DNA of 64,000 bases. Source: an uncultured Collinsella sp. GTDB taxonomy: Bacteria > Actinomycetota > Coriobacteriia > Coriobacteriales > Coriobacteriaceae. Below the pieces are notes generated by a model that ran no database searches, was not told the DNA's origin, and saw only the letters and a program-made list of their open reading frames with translations. The translations under genes were made by a program, and so were the position numbers. Location of the stretch: contig CAUGGC010000002.1 of assembly GCA_959599095.1 (NCBI GenBank), forward strand, positions 65,737-129,736, read 5' to 3'. Positions 42,090 through 51,212 of the stretch are shown piece by piece. Numbering within the stretch: position 1 is the first letter of the stretch; every line of letters starts with the position of its first letter.

Positions 42090-42782
42090 ATGTCGTATAC
42101 GGTGACCGAGGCCACGGTCGTCTTTCCTGATAAGAAGGCGGCCTCCTCGTTCTCGAGCGGGTATGCGTCCAAAAAGCCTTGCGCACATATCGATTGTGAG
42201 CTTGAGGGCGGTTTTGAGCGGTCCATTTGGATTCCCGTGCGGGTTGCGCGGCTGTATGTCAAAAACCGCCCCGATCTTCCCTGTGATTGGGATAACTTTC
42301 GTGATGCGGTACAGCTCATCGAGCGTAAATGTGCGCTTACCATGGTGACCGAGATGTTATCGCGCCGCGACCATGCGACGGGTGAGGTCCGTGACAAGCT
42401 GGCTCGCTACGGCTTTCACCAGCCCGCGATCGATTTCGCCGTCGAGCGCGCCACCGAGTATCACTTTTTAGACGAGAACCGCTTTTGCTCGTACTTTATC
42501 GAGGAGCGCAAGCGGCGCGGTTGGGGACAGCGCAAAATCGAGACCGAGCTCAAGCGCCGTCATGTCGTGCTCGATGACATTCCCGGTTATCCCGAGGATT
42601 ATTTTGCCGTCGAAGACGATTTGGCGCGTGCGTCAGCCCTGCTTGCCAAGCGGCGTGTTCCAGAGACGCGCGGATTCGAAAAACTGGTTCGGTTTTTGAT
42701 GGGCAAGGGCTTCTCGTATCACGTCGCCGCCGATGCCGTTAAGGCACGTCTCGATGCCGAACGCGAGGAATGTGCGGTTTAG
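42090..42782 (+). CDS. recX: RecA regulatory protein RecX
   Basis: Modulates RecA filaments. The 230-residue product has the three-helix RecX repeats (CALTMVTEMLSRRDHATGEV, then HFLDENRFCSYFIEERKRRG, with WGQRKIETELKRR). The N-terminal 80 residues are variable. It starts 11 bases after recA and is surely co-transcribed. A loose G+C hairpin (TGGCCC with GGGCCA, 42800-42841) may end the transcript. Confidence 0.9.
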   Translation: MSYTVTEATVVFPDKKAASSFSSGYASKKPCAHIDCELEGGFERSIWIPVRVARLYVKNRPDLPCDWDNFRDAVQLIERKCALTMVTEMLSRRDHATGEVRDKLARYGFHQPAIDFAVERATEYHFLDENRFCSYFIEERKRRGWGQRKIETELKRRHVVLDDIPGYPEDYFAVEDDLARASALLAKRRVPETRGFEKLVRFLMGKGFSYHVAADAVKARLDAEREECAV

Positions 42783-42844
42783 GCGTATGTGTTTTGTGGC
42801 CCTGCCGTTCACCGTGTTTTAGCCGCCGTGCCGGGGCCATTTAT

Positions 42845-42873
42845 TTGACAGTTGTTGTGGTTCAACGTACGAT
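42845..42873 (+). promoter_or_regulatory. Sigma-A type promoter of rny
   Basis: TTGACA (42845-42850), 17-base spacer, TACGAT (42868-42873). It predicts a leader of about 160 bases before rny; no other gene is seen in that 257-bp gap. Confidence 0.75.
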
Positions 42874-43039
42874 AAACACTGTCATTTGCTTTGTGATATG
42901 TGCTCATCTGTGATGAGTTTGTTTATATGTTTATCTGTATCCGACCCGCATAAGCTGCGCCCATATTACTCAAATGTCGCGAGCCGTTCGTAAGGACGGT
43001 TCGCTTTGTTGTGTAACGAATCCATAAAAAGGAGTGAGC

Positions 43040-44590
43040 ATGCCTATCATCGCAGCGCTCGTTGGCATCGTTTTGGGTGCCATCGCCGCCATTGCCTACA
43101 TGCGCACCGCCAAGCAGGGTAGTCTTCACGAGGCCGACGAAAAGATCCAGTCGGCACACGCACAGGCTGAGTCCCTGATCGGTGATGCTAAGCGTCAGGC
43201 CGAGACCCTCAAAAAAGAGGCTCTGCTCGAGGCTAAAGAGGAGATCATCAAGAACAAGCAGGCCGCCGAGGCCGAGGACAAGCAGCGTAAGAGCGAGATT
43301 CGTACGCTCGAGAACCGTGTGATGCAGCGCGAGGAGTCCCTTGATCGCCGAAACGACGCTCTCGACAAGCGTGAGCACCAGCTGTCCAGCCAGGCCGGTC
43401 AGGTCGAGAAGCGCTCCCGCGAGCTTGAGGAGCTCTGCGCCAAGCAGACCTCCGAGCTCGAGCGTATCGCCGACCTGACCCGTGAGGACGCCCACAAGGA
43501 GCTCCTCGATAAGGTTCGCGGCGAGGTCACCCACGAGGCTGCCACGATCATTCGCGAGTCCGAGCAGCAGGTTCGCGCCGAGTGCCACAAGACCGCCCAG
43601 GAGATTCTGTCCCTGGCGATTCAGCGCTGCGCTGCCGACCACACAGCCGAGGTCACCGTTACCTCCGTGCACATTCCCTCTGATGACCTCAAGGGCCGTA
43701 TCATCGGTCGCGAGGGTCGCAACATCCGGACCTTCGAGCAGGTTTCCGGCGTCAACCTCGTGATCGACGACACGCCTGAGACCGTCGTTCTTTCGAGCTT
43801 CGACCCGGTCCGTCGTGAGACCGCCCGTGTTGCCCTCGAGAACCTCATTGCTGACGGCCGCATTCACCCCGCCCGCATTGAGGAGATGTATCACAAGGCT
43901 GCCGACCTGGTTCAGCAGCGCGTGCGCGAGGCTGGCGAGCAGGCTGCCTTTGATACCGGTATCCACGACCTGCACCCCGAGATCGTCAAGACCCTTGGTG
44001 CCCTGCGCTACCGTACCTCGTTTGGTCAGAATGTGCTTCAGCACTCCCTCGAGGTTTCCGATCTGTGCGGCGTGATGGCTTCCGAGCTTGGCCTGGACGT
44101 TGTGACCGCTAAGCGCGCCGGCCTGCTGCACGACCTGGGCAAGGCAATCGACCACGACGTCGAGGGCCCGCATGCCGTCATCGGCGCCGAGCTTGCCCGC
44201 CGTTATGGCGAGAAGCCCGTTATCGTTCACGCTATCGAGGCTCACCATGCCGATGTCGACCCCAACACGGTGCTCGATGTCCTGGTACAGGCCGCCGATG
44301 CCGTCTCCGCCTCTCGCCCCGGTGCCCGTCGCGAGTCTGCCGAGAACTACATCAAGCGTCTTGAGAAGCTCGAGGAGATTGCCAACTCCCATGAAGGCGT
44401 CGAGCGTACCTATGCCATGCAGGCTGGTCGCGAGGTCCACGTCATGGTTCAGCCGGACAAGATCTCCGATGCCCAGTCCACGGTCCTGGCTCACGATATC
44501 GCCCATCAGATCGAGGAAGAGATGGAGTATCCCGGTCAGGTGCGCGTCGTCGTGATTCGCGAGAGCCGCGCTGTCGATATCGCTAAATAA
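43040..44590 (+). CDS. rny: Ribonuclease Y
   Basis: Membrane-anchored endoribonuclease that starts mRNA decay. The 516-residue product has an N-terminal membrane helix (about 2-22), a long charged coiled coil (30-200), a KH domain (DLKGRIIGREGRNIRTFE, about 215-270) and an HD domain (GLLHDLGKAIDHDVEGPH, near 355-375). ATG at 43040 follows AAAGGAG at 6 bases; GTG at 43034 overlaps that site. Confidence 0.95.
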   Translation: MPIIAALVGIVLGAIAAIAYMRTAKQGSLHEADEKIQSAHAQAESLIGDAKRQAETLKKEALLEAKEEIIKNKQAAEAEDKQRKSEIRTLENRVMQREESLDRRNDALDKREHQLSSQAGQVEKRSRELEELCAKQTSELERIADLTREDAHKELLDKVRGEVTHEAATIIRESEQQVRAECHKTAQEILSLAIQRCAADHTAEVTVTSVHIPSDDLKGRIIGREGRNIRTFEQVSGVNLVIDDTPETVVLSSFDPVRRETARVALENLIADGRIHPARIEEMYHKAADLVQQRVREAGEQAAFDTGIHDLHPEIVKTLGALRYRTSFGQNVLQHSLEVSDLCGVMASELGLDVVTAKRAGLLHDLGKAIDHDVEGPHAVIGAELARRYGEKPVIVHAIEAHHADVDPNTVLDVLVQAADAVSASRPGARRESAENYIKRLEKLEEIANSHEGVERTYAMQAGREVHVMVQPDKISDAQSTVLAHDIAHQIEEEMEYPGQVRVVVIRESRAVDIAK

Positions 44591-44591
44591 C

Positions 44592-45677
44592 ATGAGCGAC
44601 GCGAACGAGCTCATCTCATTTATCGCGTCGATGTCGGGGGAGGGCAACCTTCGCGTCGAGGAGAACCTTGGCGAGGGGTATGTCCGCCTCCGCGTTTCGG
44701 AGGCCGAGCGGCGCCAGGCAAAACACGACATTCAGCATGTCGAGGATATCGTCATCGAAATGCTCCGTAATGCTCGCGATGCCGGCGCCGACAAGGTCTA
44801 TCTCGCCACGACCAAGGAAGATGGCGTCCGCACGCTTGTCTTTCTGGATAACGGTTCGGGCGTTCCGCAGGATATGCAAGAGCGAATCTTCGATGCCCGC
44901 GTTACCTCCAAGCTCGAGAGCATGAAGATGGACCGTTGGGGCGTTCACGGTCGTGGCATGGCATTGTTTTCGATCAAGCAGAACACCGACGAGGCCCGTG
45001 TGGTCACGTCCGGCGTCGATCTTGGTTCAGCCTTTAAGGTGAGCGTTGCAGCCGACCGCCTCAGTGAGCGTGCCGATCAGTCCAGCTGGCCCCAGGCCGT
45101 CAAGGATGAGGACGGACGTTATGTCTGTGCTCGCGGCCCGCATAATATTATTCGCGCTGCCTGTGAGTTTGCGCTCGAGGAGCTGCGTGGTTGCGATGTC
45201 TATCTTGGTTCTCCGTCTGAGATTGCCGCGACCCTTTATGCTCAGGCGTCAAGTCGGCTCGATACGTCTCGTCTCCTGTTTATTGATGACGAGAGCGAGC
45301 TTCCGGTTGTCGATCGTTTAGGCCTTGCCTCTGATGCCGAGGACTTTATTCGTATCTGCTCGGGTTTGGGTCTTGAGATGTCCGAGCGCACGGCACATCG
45401 CATTTTGGCAGGGCAGATTAAGCCCGTTCGCGGTGTGACCGCGCGTCTGCTGCGCGAGCGTGATTCGTCCTCGCATGCGCCGGCTCCTGTCGATCTCGCG
45501 AAGGATCGTCGCGGGCTTCGTATTGCCAAGGATGACATGGCACAGTTTTCGCGTGCTGTGGAGCGCGACTTTAATGACCTTGCCGCCCGGTACTATCTCA
45601 ACCTTTGCGGCGACCCAAAGATTCGCGTTTCGCGTGATCGAATCACTGTGACCTTCGATCTTGCCAAAGAGGAATAG
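44592..45677 (+). CDS. GHKL-family ATPase-domain protein of unknown function
   Basis: The 361-residue product has a histidine-kinase/Hsp90-like ATP site: N box EMLRNARDAGADKV (57-70), G1 box DNGSGVP (86-92) and G2 box GVHGRGMALFSIK (117-129). No membrane segment, sensor, phosphorylatable His domain or MutL transducer motif is recognisable; the C-terminal 180 residues match nothing I know. It begins 2 bases after rny ends and is followed 74 bp later by spoVS. That locks it to RNA decay and to a putative regulatory protein. I do not assign a function; an ATP-driven conformational switch is the most that the motifs allow. Confidence 0.75.
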   Translation: MSDANELISFIASMSGEGNLRVEENLGEGYVRLRVSEAERRQAKHDIQHVEDIVIEMLRNARDAGADKVYLATTKEDGVRTLVFLDNGSGVPQDMQERIFDARVTSKLESMKMDRWGVHGRGMALFSIKQNTDEARVVTSGVDLGSAFKVSVAADRLSERADQSSWPQAVKDEDGRYVCARGPHNIIRAACEFALEELRGCDVYLGSPSEIAATLYAQASSRLDTSRLLFIDDESELPVVDRLGLASDAEDFIRICSGLGLEMSERTAHRILAGQIKPVRGVTARLLRERDSSSHAPAPVDLAKDRRGLRIAKDDMAQFSRAVERDFNDLAARYYLNLCGDPKIRVSRDRITVTFDLAKEE

Positions 45678-45751
45678 TGCCTTTACCGAGTCCACTCGGT
45701 ACGATACAGTTATTGCAGTTAAAACGTACTTTTAAACGCAGGAGTTTCTTC

Positions 45752-46069
45752 ATGGATTGCCTGAAGGTATCAAGCAAATCATCGCCCGCGTCCGTTGCCG
45801 GCGCCATCGCCGGCATGGTCAAGGATGGTGTGCCCGTCAACATTCAGTGTGTCGGCGCCGGTGCGGTCAACCAGGCCATAAAGGCTGTGGCTATCGCGCG
45901 CGGTTTTTTGATTCCAACCGGTTTTGATATTTCCTGCGCGCCCGTGTTCTCCGACATCCTTATTAACGGGGAGTCGCGCACGGCCATCCGTCTTTCTATT
46001 TACGTTCACCAGATCAATCGAGCTGCTATGGATAACGTCGTCATGGATGATGTTAAGCCTGTGGCATAG
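45752..46069 (+). CDS. spoVS: Stage V sporulation protein S family
   Basis: SpoVS is a small Alba-fold protein that affects sporulation and septation in Bacillus, and it is also found in non-sporulating bacteria. The 105-residue product has the family core LKVSSKSSPASVAGAIAG, VNIQCVGAGAVNQAIKA and an acidic end. ATG at 45752 follows GCAGGAG; open sequence upstream lacks similarity. A small hairpin ACCGAGT/ACTCGGT (45685-45701) stands between it and the GHKL gene. It does not imply sporulation here. Confidence 0.92.
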   Translation: MDCLKVSSKSSPASVAGAIAGMVKDGVPVNIQCVGAGAVNQAIKAVAIARGFLIPTGFDISCAPVFSDILINGESRTAIRLSIYVHQINRAAMDNVVMDDVKPVA

Positions 46070-46121
46070 CTTCTGCTTGCCTCGATTCGCCCCCCCCTCT
46101 CCATCGTTAGGACTTATGCAC

Positions 46122-47492
46122 ATGGACCAGCGTTCCGTACGCGATATTCTTGCCGGTAAAACCTACTTTATCCGCACCTTTGGCTGCCAGATGAATCAGC
46201 ACGACTCTGAGCGCGTGAGCGGTCTGCTCGATTCGTATGGTTGCCTCATGGCGCTCGATCCCGAGCATGCCGATATTGTTGTCTTCATGACATGCTGCGT
46301 GCGCGAGGCCGCCGATACTCGCCTGTACGGTCAGTGCAACTCTTGTAAGAGCCTCCCGCCCTCACCCTCGGGCAAGCGTGTGGTTGCCGTTGGTGGTTGC
46401 ATCGCGCAGCGCGATGGCGAGGGCCTGCTCACCAACGTCGATAACGTCAATGTCATCTTTGGTACGCATTCCATCGCACATGTGGCCGAGCTCATTGCCG
46501 AGGCGTTCCTTGATGGCAAGCGTCATATCCGCACCAATGAGCATGAGGATACGGATGCCATGAGCATGCCGTGGCATCGCGAGACCCAGTATCACGCCTG
46601 GGTGCCCATTATGACGGGCTGCAATAATTTCTGTACCTATTGCATCGTGCCGTACGTGCGCGGTCGCGAAAAGAGCCGCCCCTTCGAGGAAATTGTCGAC
46701 GAGGTGACCGGTTTGGTGCGCCAGGGCGTGCGCGAGATTACGCTGCTGGGCCAAAACGTTAACTCATATGGTCGCGATCTGTTTGGCAAGCCGCGTTTTG
46801 CCGATCTGCTGCGTGCCGTGGGTGATACGGGTGTGGAGCGCATCTTCTTTACCTCTTCTCATCCTAAGGATCTGCTGCCCGAGACCATCGACGCCATGGC
46901 CGAGACGCCCGCCGTCATGCCGCAGCTTCACTTGGCCGTTCAGTCGGGCTCCACGCGTATCCTCAAAGAGATGAATCGCCGTTATACACGCGAGGACTAT
47001 CTGGGCCTGGTCGATCGCATTCGCAACCGCATGCCCGATATCGCGCTCTCGACCGATATTATCGTTGGCTTCCCGGGCGAGACTGAAGAGGACTTTGAGC
47101 AGACGCTCTCACTTGCCGAGACGGTCCGCTATGCTCAGGCCTATACCTTCATCTATTCCAAGCGCGCCGGTACCCCGGCCGCAGAGATTGACGATCCTAC
47201 GCCGCATGAGGTTATTCTCGAGCGTTTCAACCGCCTGGTTAAGGTTATCGAGACTACGGCACACGAGTATAACCAGGGTGAGCTTCATACTGTGGTGCCG
47301 GCGCTCATTGAGGGAACGAGTAAAAAGAACGACGCGGTCCTGCTGGGCAAGAGTCCCAAGAATCAGACCGTGCATGCGCCTATCCCCGAGGGTTACAGCA
47401 TCGATCAGCTTGTTGGCAAGATCGTTGATGTTGACGTTGACGTTGCCAAGACCTGGTATTTGTCCGGCTCCGTTGTGGGCGAGCCGCGCTAA
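46122..47492 (+). CDS. miaB: tRNA-2-methylthio-N6-dimethylallyladenosine synthase MiaB
   Basis: Radical SAM methylthiotransferase acting on i6A37 of tRNA, after MiaA. The 456-residue product shows RTFGCQMNQHDSERVSG, VFMTCCVREAAD, the radical SAM motif CNNFCTYCIVPYVRGREKSR and a TRAM domain. The start could be 46116 or 46122; the second has better spacing to AGGA. Eight cytosines in a row lie in the short gap after spoVS. Its stop overlaps the miaA start. Confidence 0.95.
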   Translation: MDQRSVRDILAGKTYFIRTFGCQMNQHDSERVSGLLDSYGCLMALDPEHADIVVFMTCCVREAADTRLYGQCNSCKSLPPSPSGKRVVAVGGCIAQRDGEGLLTNVDNVNVIFGTHSIAHVAELIAEAFLDGKRHIRTNEHEDTDAMSMPWHRETQYHAWVPIMTGCNNFCTYCIVPYVRGREKSRPFEEIVDEVTGLVRQGVREITLLGQNVNSYGRDLFGKPRFADLLRAVGDTGVERIFFTSSHPKDLLPETIDAMAETPAVMPQLHLAVQSGSTRILKEMNRRYTREDYLGLVDRIRNRMPDIALSTDIIVGFPGETEEDFEQTLSLAETVRYAQAYTFIYSKRAGTPAAEIDDPTPHEVILERFNRLVKVIETTAHEYNQGELHTVVPALIEGTSKKNDAVLLGKSPKNQTVHAPIPEGYSIDQLVGKIVDVDVDVAKTWYLSGSVVGEPR

Positions 47493-48430
47493 TGGTTTCT
47501 CCCAGGGCAGGACTTTCCGCCGTTGCGATCGTCGGTCCGACGGCGGTTGGTAAGAGTGATGTTGCCGACCGTTTGGCAGCTCGTCTTTCGTCCGAAGTGC
47601 TGTCGTGCGATGCGATGCAAATCTATCGCGGCATGGACATCGGTACCGCAAAGATGGCGCCCGATGAGTGTACGGTGCCGCTGCGTCTCGTCGACATTGT
47701 AGAGCCGGGTGTGGCATATTCTGCTGCGCTTTATCAGGCTGACGCTCGCGCGCATGTTGAACGTCTCCTTGGTTCGGGTTGCCTGCCGGTTTTTTGCGGA
47801 GGTACGGGGCTGTATCTCAAGGCCGCCCTCGATGAAATGGACTTTCCTTCGGGTGAACTTGAGGACGATCGTCGTATGGGCTATCAGGAGCTTGCCGAGC
47901 GTATTGGCGAGGAAGAGCTGCATGCCCTGCTTGCCGAGCGCGACCCAGAATCGGCTGCTGTTATTCATCCCCATAATGTGCGCCGTGTGATTCGTGCGCT
48001 CGAGATGCATGATGATGGTATCTCCTATGCACAGCAAAAAAGTCAGTTTAGTGTTCCGCGCGAGCATTATCATGCTCTATGGTTTGGTCTGACGCGTAAT
48101 CGCGAGGTGCTCTACGAGCGCATTAACCTGCGCGTCGATCTGATGTTTGAGCAGGGTCTTGTCGATGAGGTTCGCGGTCTTATGGACCAGGGGCTGGGAG
48201 ATGCCCTGACTTCGATGCAGGCAATTGGCTATAAAGAGATCATTGATGCTTTCAATGGCGTGATTTCTATGGATGAGGCTCGCGAACTCATCAAGATGCG
48301 TTCGCGTCGCTATGCCAAACGTCAGCTTTCGTGGTTTAAGCGCGATGACCGTATCGTGTGGTTTGATATGGACGAGTTTACGATCGATGAGGTCGTTGAG
48401 GACATCCTGCATCGTATTGAGGCTGCCTAA
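47492..48430 (+). CDS. miaA: tRNA dimethylallyltransferase
   Basis: Adds a dimethylallyl group to A37 of tRNA, giving the substrate of MiaB. The 312-residue product has the P-loop IVGPTAVGKSDVAD, SCDAMQIYRGMDIGTAK and CGGTGLYLKAAL. It overlaps miaB and hflX by one base each (TAATG at both junctions), so the three are translationally coupled. Confidence 0.95.
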   Translation: MVSPRAGLSAVAIVGPTAVGKSDVADRLAARLSSEVLSCDAMQIYRGMDIGTAKMAPDECTVPLRLVDIVEPGVAYSAALYQADARAHVERLLGSGCLPVFCGGTGLYLKAALDEMDFPSGELEDDRRMGYQELAERIGEEELHALLAERDPESAAVIHPHNVRRVIRALEMHDDGISYAQQKSQFSVPREHYHALWFGLTRNREVLYERINLRVDLMFEQGLVDEVRGLMDQGLGDALTSMQAIGYKEIIDAFNGVISMDEARELIKMRSRRYAKRQLSWFKRDDRIVWFDMDEFTIDEVVEDILHRIEAA

Positions 48431-49719
48431 TGGCCCGTTTCCCCCTTGTTCCCACGGCACCCGAGCCCGAACGCGCCGTTCTTGTCGGAGTTGAGTGGCG
48501 CGATAACGCCTGGCCGCTCGATCGTTCGCTTGACGAGCTTGAGCGCCTGGCCCATACGGCTGGCGCCCAGTGCGTGGCGCGTTTGTCACAGTGTCTGGTT
48601 AAGCCGTATCCAAAATCGTTTATCGGCTCCGGTAAGGTTGAGGAGCTTTGCGGGCTCGTACATCGTATGGATGCCGATGTTGTTATCTTCGACGACGATT
48701 TAACGCCTTCGCAGCAGTCGTATCTTGAGAAAGCCGTGGGCGAACCGGTTAAGATTATCGACCGTACGGCGTTGATTCTCGATATCTTTGGCCTGCACGC
48801 TCAGACCCGTGAGGGCCGCCTGCAGGTGCAGCTAGCCCAATTGCAGTATCTATTGCCCCGCTTGCGCGGTATGTGGAGCCATCTTGCTAAAGAGCAGACA
48901 CGCGGTGGCATTGGTTCGCGCTTTGGCCAGGGCGAAAGCCAGCTCGAGGTTGACCGACGTTTGATTCGCAACAAGATTGCCGCGCTTCGTCGCGAGCTTA
49001 AGCAGGTTGAACAGCGCCGCGATGTCCAGTCAAAGAGTCGTATCGAGTCGCCGGCGTTTCGCGTTGCCTTAGCCGGTTATACCAATGCCGGTAAGTCGAC
49101 GTTGCTCAATCGCCTGACCGGGTCTACGGTGCTATCACAGGATAAATTGTTTGCCACGCTCGATCCGACGACGCGCTCGTATCGCTTGCCCGGTGGTCGT
49201 GGTATGACCATTACTGATACCGTTGGCTTTATTCAAAAGCTACCGCATGGTCTCGTTGATGCCTTTAAGTCCACGCTGTCTGAGGTTCTTGGTGCCGACC
49301 TGATCCTTAAAGTTGTGGATGCCTCTGACGAGGACTACGAGCGCCAACTCGAGGCAGTCGATCGCGTTCTTGACGAGATCGGTGCCGGCGAGCGTTTGAC
49401 GCTTACGGTGTTCAATAAAATCGACCTACTCGATAGCGTCGATCGATTGAGTTTCCGTCGTCGCTATCCCGAGGCCATGCTGTTTTCAGCCCAGACGGGC
49501 GAGGGGCTCGACGATCTCGTCGGCCGTATTGCTCGTGAGGCAGCTGCCACCGATGTGTTGCTCTCCGCTGATATCCCGTATCGCGAGGGTGCCCTCATCA
49601 CGCTGGTGCATGAGCAGGGAACCCTTCTGCATGAGGAATATCTCGAGGATGGCGTTCGCATTGTGGCGAAGTTGCCGGCCCGAATCGCGCCGCGTCTTGA
49701 GCGCTATCGTACGGAATAA
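48430..49719 (+). CDS. hflX: Ribosome-dissociating GTPase HflX
   Basis: HflX splits stalled 70S ribosomes. The 429-residue product has the N-terminal HflX domain (PYPKSFIGSGKVEELCGLVH), the glycine-rich segment GGIGSRFGQGESQLEVDRR, and a GTPase domain with GYTNAGKST near residue 216 and DTVGFIQKLP. Its last 16 bases overlap the end of the convergent acyltransferase gene. Confidence 0.94.
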   Translation: MARFPLVPTAPEPERAVLVGVEWRDNAWPLDRSLDELERLAHTAGAQCVARLSQCLVKPYPKSFIGSGKVEELCGLVHRMDADVVIFDDDLTPSQQSYLEKAVGEPVKIIDRTALILDIFGLHAQTREGRLQVQLAQLQYLLPRLRGMWSHLAKEQTRGGIGSRFGQGESQLEVDRRLIRNKIAALRRELKQVEQRRDVQSKSRIESPAFRVALAGYTNAGKSTLLNRLTGSTVLSQDKLFATLDPTTRSYRLPGGRGMTITDTVGFIQKLPHGLVDAFKSTLSEVLGADLILKVVDASDEDYERQLEAVDRVLDEIGAGERLTLTVFNKIDLLDSVDRLSFRRRYPEAMLFSAQTGEGLDDLVGRIAREAAATDVLLSADIPYREGALITLVHEQGTLLHEEYLEDGVRIVAKLPARIAPRLERYRTE

Positions 49720-50408
49720 ATGAGCTCTAACACGCCTAGAATGACAGGTTGATGGAGCAGATAGAACGGCAAGGCATGCCGACCGAGGGCTGCGAGCACC
49801 GGGATGGGATTAGCGTATGCCCATGCTGGCGCTTCAAGGCTTGATGCTTGTGCTGCCTGGGCAGCAAAAAAGCCGGTAAGGTACATAAAGACAAACGGAA
49901 TGAGCGGATAGTAGTCTCCCGAAACAAAACCCGGGCCCGGGAATCCAAGCCATGCCAGGTAGGGGAGTGGGTAGACCGCTTTTGGAATGCCCCAGGTTAG
50001 GGCAAAAAGAACAAGGCACGCTGCGATGCCCCACGAGCCCGGCATTTTTTGAAGTAACGGACGGGTGAGTGCAACCACCGCGGTGCACGCCGCCATGCAA
50101 TAAATGATGCCAAAGTTTACCGAATCGTCGACTGATACCAGTGTAGTTGCAATCCATACGACCAAAGCTGCGGCCGCGTACTTGAGGGCGCGCTTAACGT
50201 TATTACGCGAGAGCGTGCACATCCAACCGGCGATAAACAAAAATACCCAGCTGATACTTGCGCGCCAGATATCCTGGAAAACCGTTTCGGTAAACCATGG
50301 CATATCCCATCTATATAGGTAGGCCAAATCGTAGCAGGCGTGAAAACCTGCCATCGACAGCATAGTAACCCCGCGGACGGTATCAAATATGGTGATGCGT
50401 TTTTGCAT
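49704..50408 (-). CDS. Membrane acyltransferase-like protein (DUF1624, heparan-alpha-glucosaminide type)
   Basis: The 234-residue product has about six or seven hydrophobic helices and begins RITIFDTVRGVTMLSMAGFH, the signature of the DUF1624/HGSNAT catalytic family, which transfers acetyl groups across membranes. HACYDLAYLY keeps the family His. The substrate is unknown. It starts inside the lexA stop codon (TAATG on the minus strand), so it is coupled to lexA and may be SOS-linked. It converges on hflX with a 16-bp overlap. Confidence 0.78.
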   Translation of the reverse strand: MQKRITIFDTVRGVTMLSMAGFHACYDLAYLYRWDMPWFTETVFQDIWRASISWVFLFIAGWMCTLSRNNVKRALKYAAAALVVWIATTLVSVDDSVNFGIIYCMAACTAVVALTRPLLQKMPGSWGIAACLVLFALTWGIPKAVYPLPYLAWLGFPGPGFVSGDYYPLIPFVFMYLTGFFAAQAAQASSLEAPAWAYANPIPVLAALGRHALPFYLLHQPVILGVLELIYSVR

Positions 50409-51052
50409 TACGAGAACCGGCGCATTAACCCGACAACCTTACCCAAAATAACGGGGTTCGTCGCATAGATGGGCTCCATAGTGTCGTTCTCGGGCTGCAA
50501 GCGCACGCGCCCCTGCTCCTTGTAGAACGTTTTGACAGTCGCCGAGCCATCGATCATAGCCACGACGATTTCACCGTTCATCGCGCTCTTTTGCTCGCGA
50601 ACGATAATGTAGTCACCGTTGTAGATGCCGACATTGATCATTGAGCTGCCGTGCACTTCAAGGATAAAGGAGCCCTGGTCTGTGGCGATTTCGGTCGGGA
50701 TGGTAAAGGTGTCCTCGATATTTTGTTCGGCCAGAATGGGAATCCCAGCCGCGACGCGACCGACGAGCGGCAGCGAGACCGTTCCGCGGGGCGCCGTGGG
50801 TTCATCGGATTTGGAAATCGAAACAGAGGATCCGTCCTCATCAAAGAGCTCTAGGGCGCGAGGCTTGGTGGCATCGCGCTTGAGCAGTCCTCGAGCCTCC
50901 AGGGCAGAGAGATGAGCATGCACCGTGCTGGGGGAGGAGAGGCCTACGGCCGATGCCATCTCGCGCACACTGGGCGGATAGCCCTTCTCCTGCTGATATT
51001 CCTTGATGAAGTCGTAAATCTGCTGCTGACGCTTGGTAATTTTGCGAGCCAT
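50408..51052 (-). CDS. lexA: SOS repressor LexA
   Basis: Represses SOS genes and cleaves itself when RecA is active. The 214-residue product has a winged helix (REMASAVGLSSPSTVHAHL, residues 31-49), the Ala102-Gly103 cleavage site in RVAAGIPI, catalytic Ser137 in HGSSM and Lys174 in ATVKTF. The start at 51052 follows AGAGGATC on the minus strand. Three LexA-type boxes lie in the divergent region (51076, 51104, 51132), so autoregulation is expected. Confidence 0.96.
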   Translation of the reverse strand: MARKITKRQQQIYDFIKEYQQEKGYPPSVREMASAVGLSSPSTVHAHLSALEARGLLKRDATKPRALELFDEDGSSVSISKSDEPTAPRGTVSLPLVGRVAAGIPILAEQNIEDTFTIPTEIATDQGSFILEVHGSSMINVGIYNGDYIIVREQKSAMNGEIVVAMIDGSATVKTFYKEQGRVRLQPENDTMEPIYATNPVILGKVVGLMRRFS

Positions 51053-51075
51053 CAGGGGATCCTCTCTGCCAATGT

Positions 51076-51145
51076 CAAACAAATGTTCGATTATTGCTTG
51101 ACAGGAACAACTGTTCGAAGATAATAATAACCGAACATTCGTTCT
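51076..51145. promoter_or_regulatory. Three LexA boxes spaced exactly 28 bp between lexA and the LysM gene
   Basis: CAAAC-AAAT-GTTCG (51076-51089), GGAAC-AACT-GTTCG (51104-51117) and CGAAC-ATTC-GTTCT (51132-51145) each match CGAAC-N4-GTTCG with one mismatch. The middle one lies in the spacer of the LysM-gene promoter, and the first is 24 bases before the lexA start codon. Confidence 0.85.
51098..51125 (+). promoter_or_regulatory. SOS promoter of the LysM-protein gene
   Basis: TTGACA (51098-51103), 16 bases, GATAAT (51120-51125), with the LexA box 51104-51117 filling the spacer, as in the recA promoter. Confidence 0.7.
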
Positions 51146-51212
51146 CGCGCTAGACATTTTTGTCCGCGCGGCTTGATAAAACTGTTCTCAGCAAAACACG
51201 CGAGAGGAGAAC

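Noticed and set aside
45752..46069. SpoVS as evidence that the organism sporulates
   Set aside because: spoVS occurs in many non-sporulating bacteria and no other sporulation gene is seen in the window.
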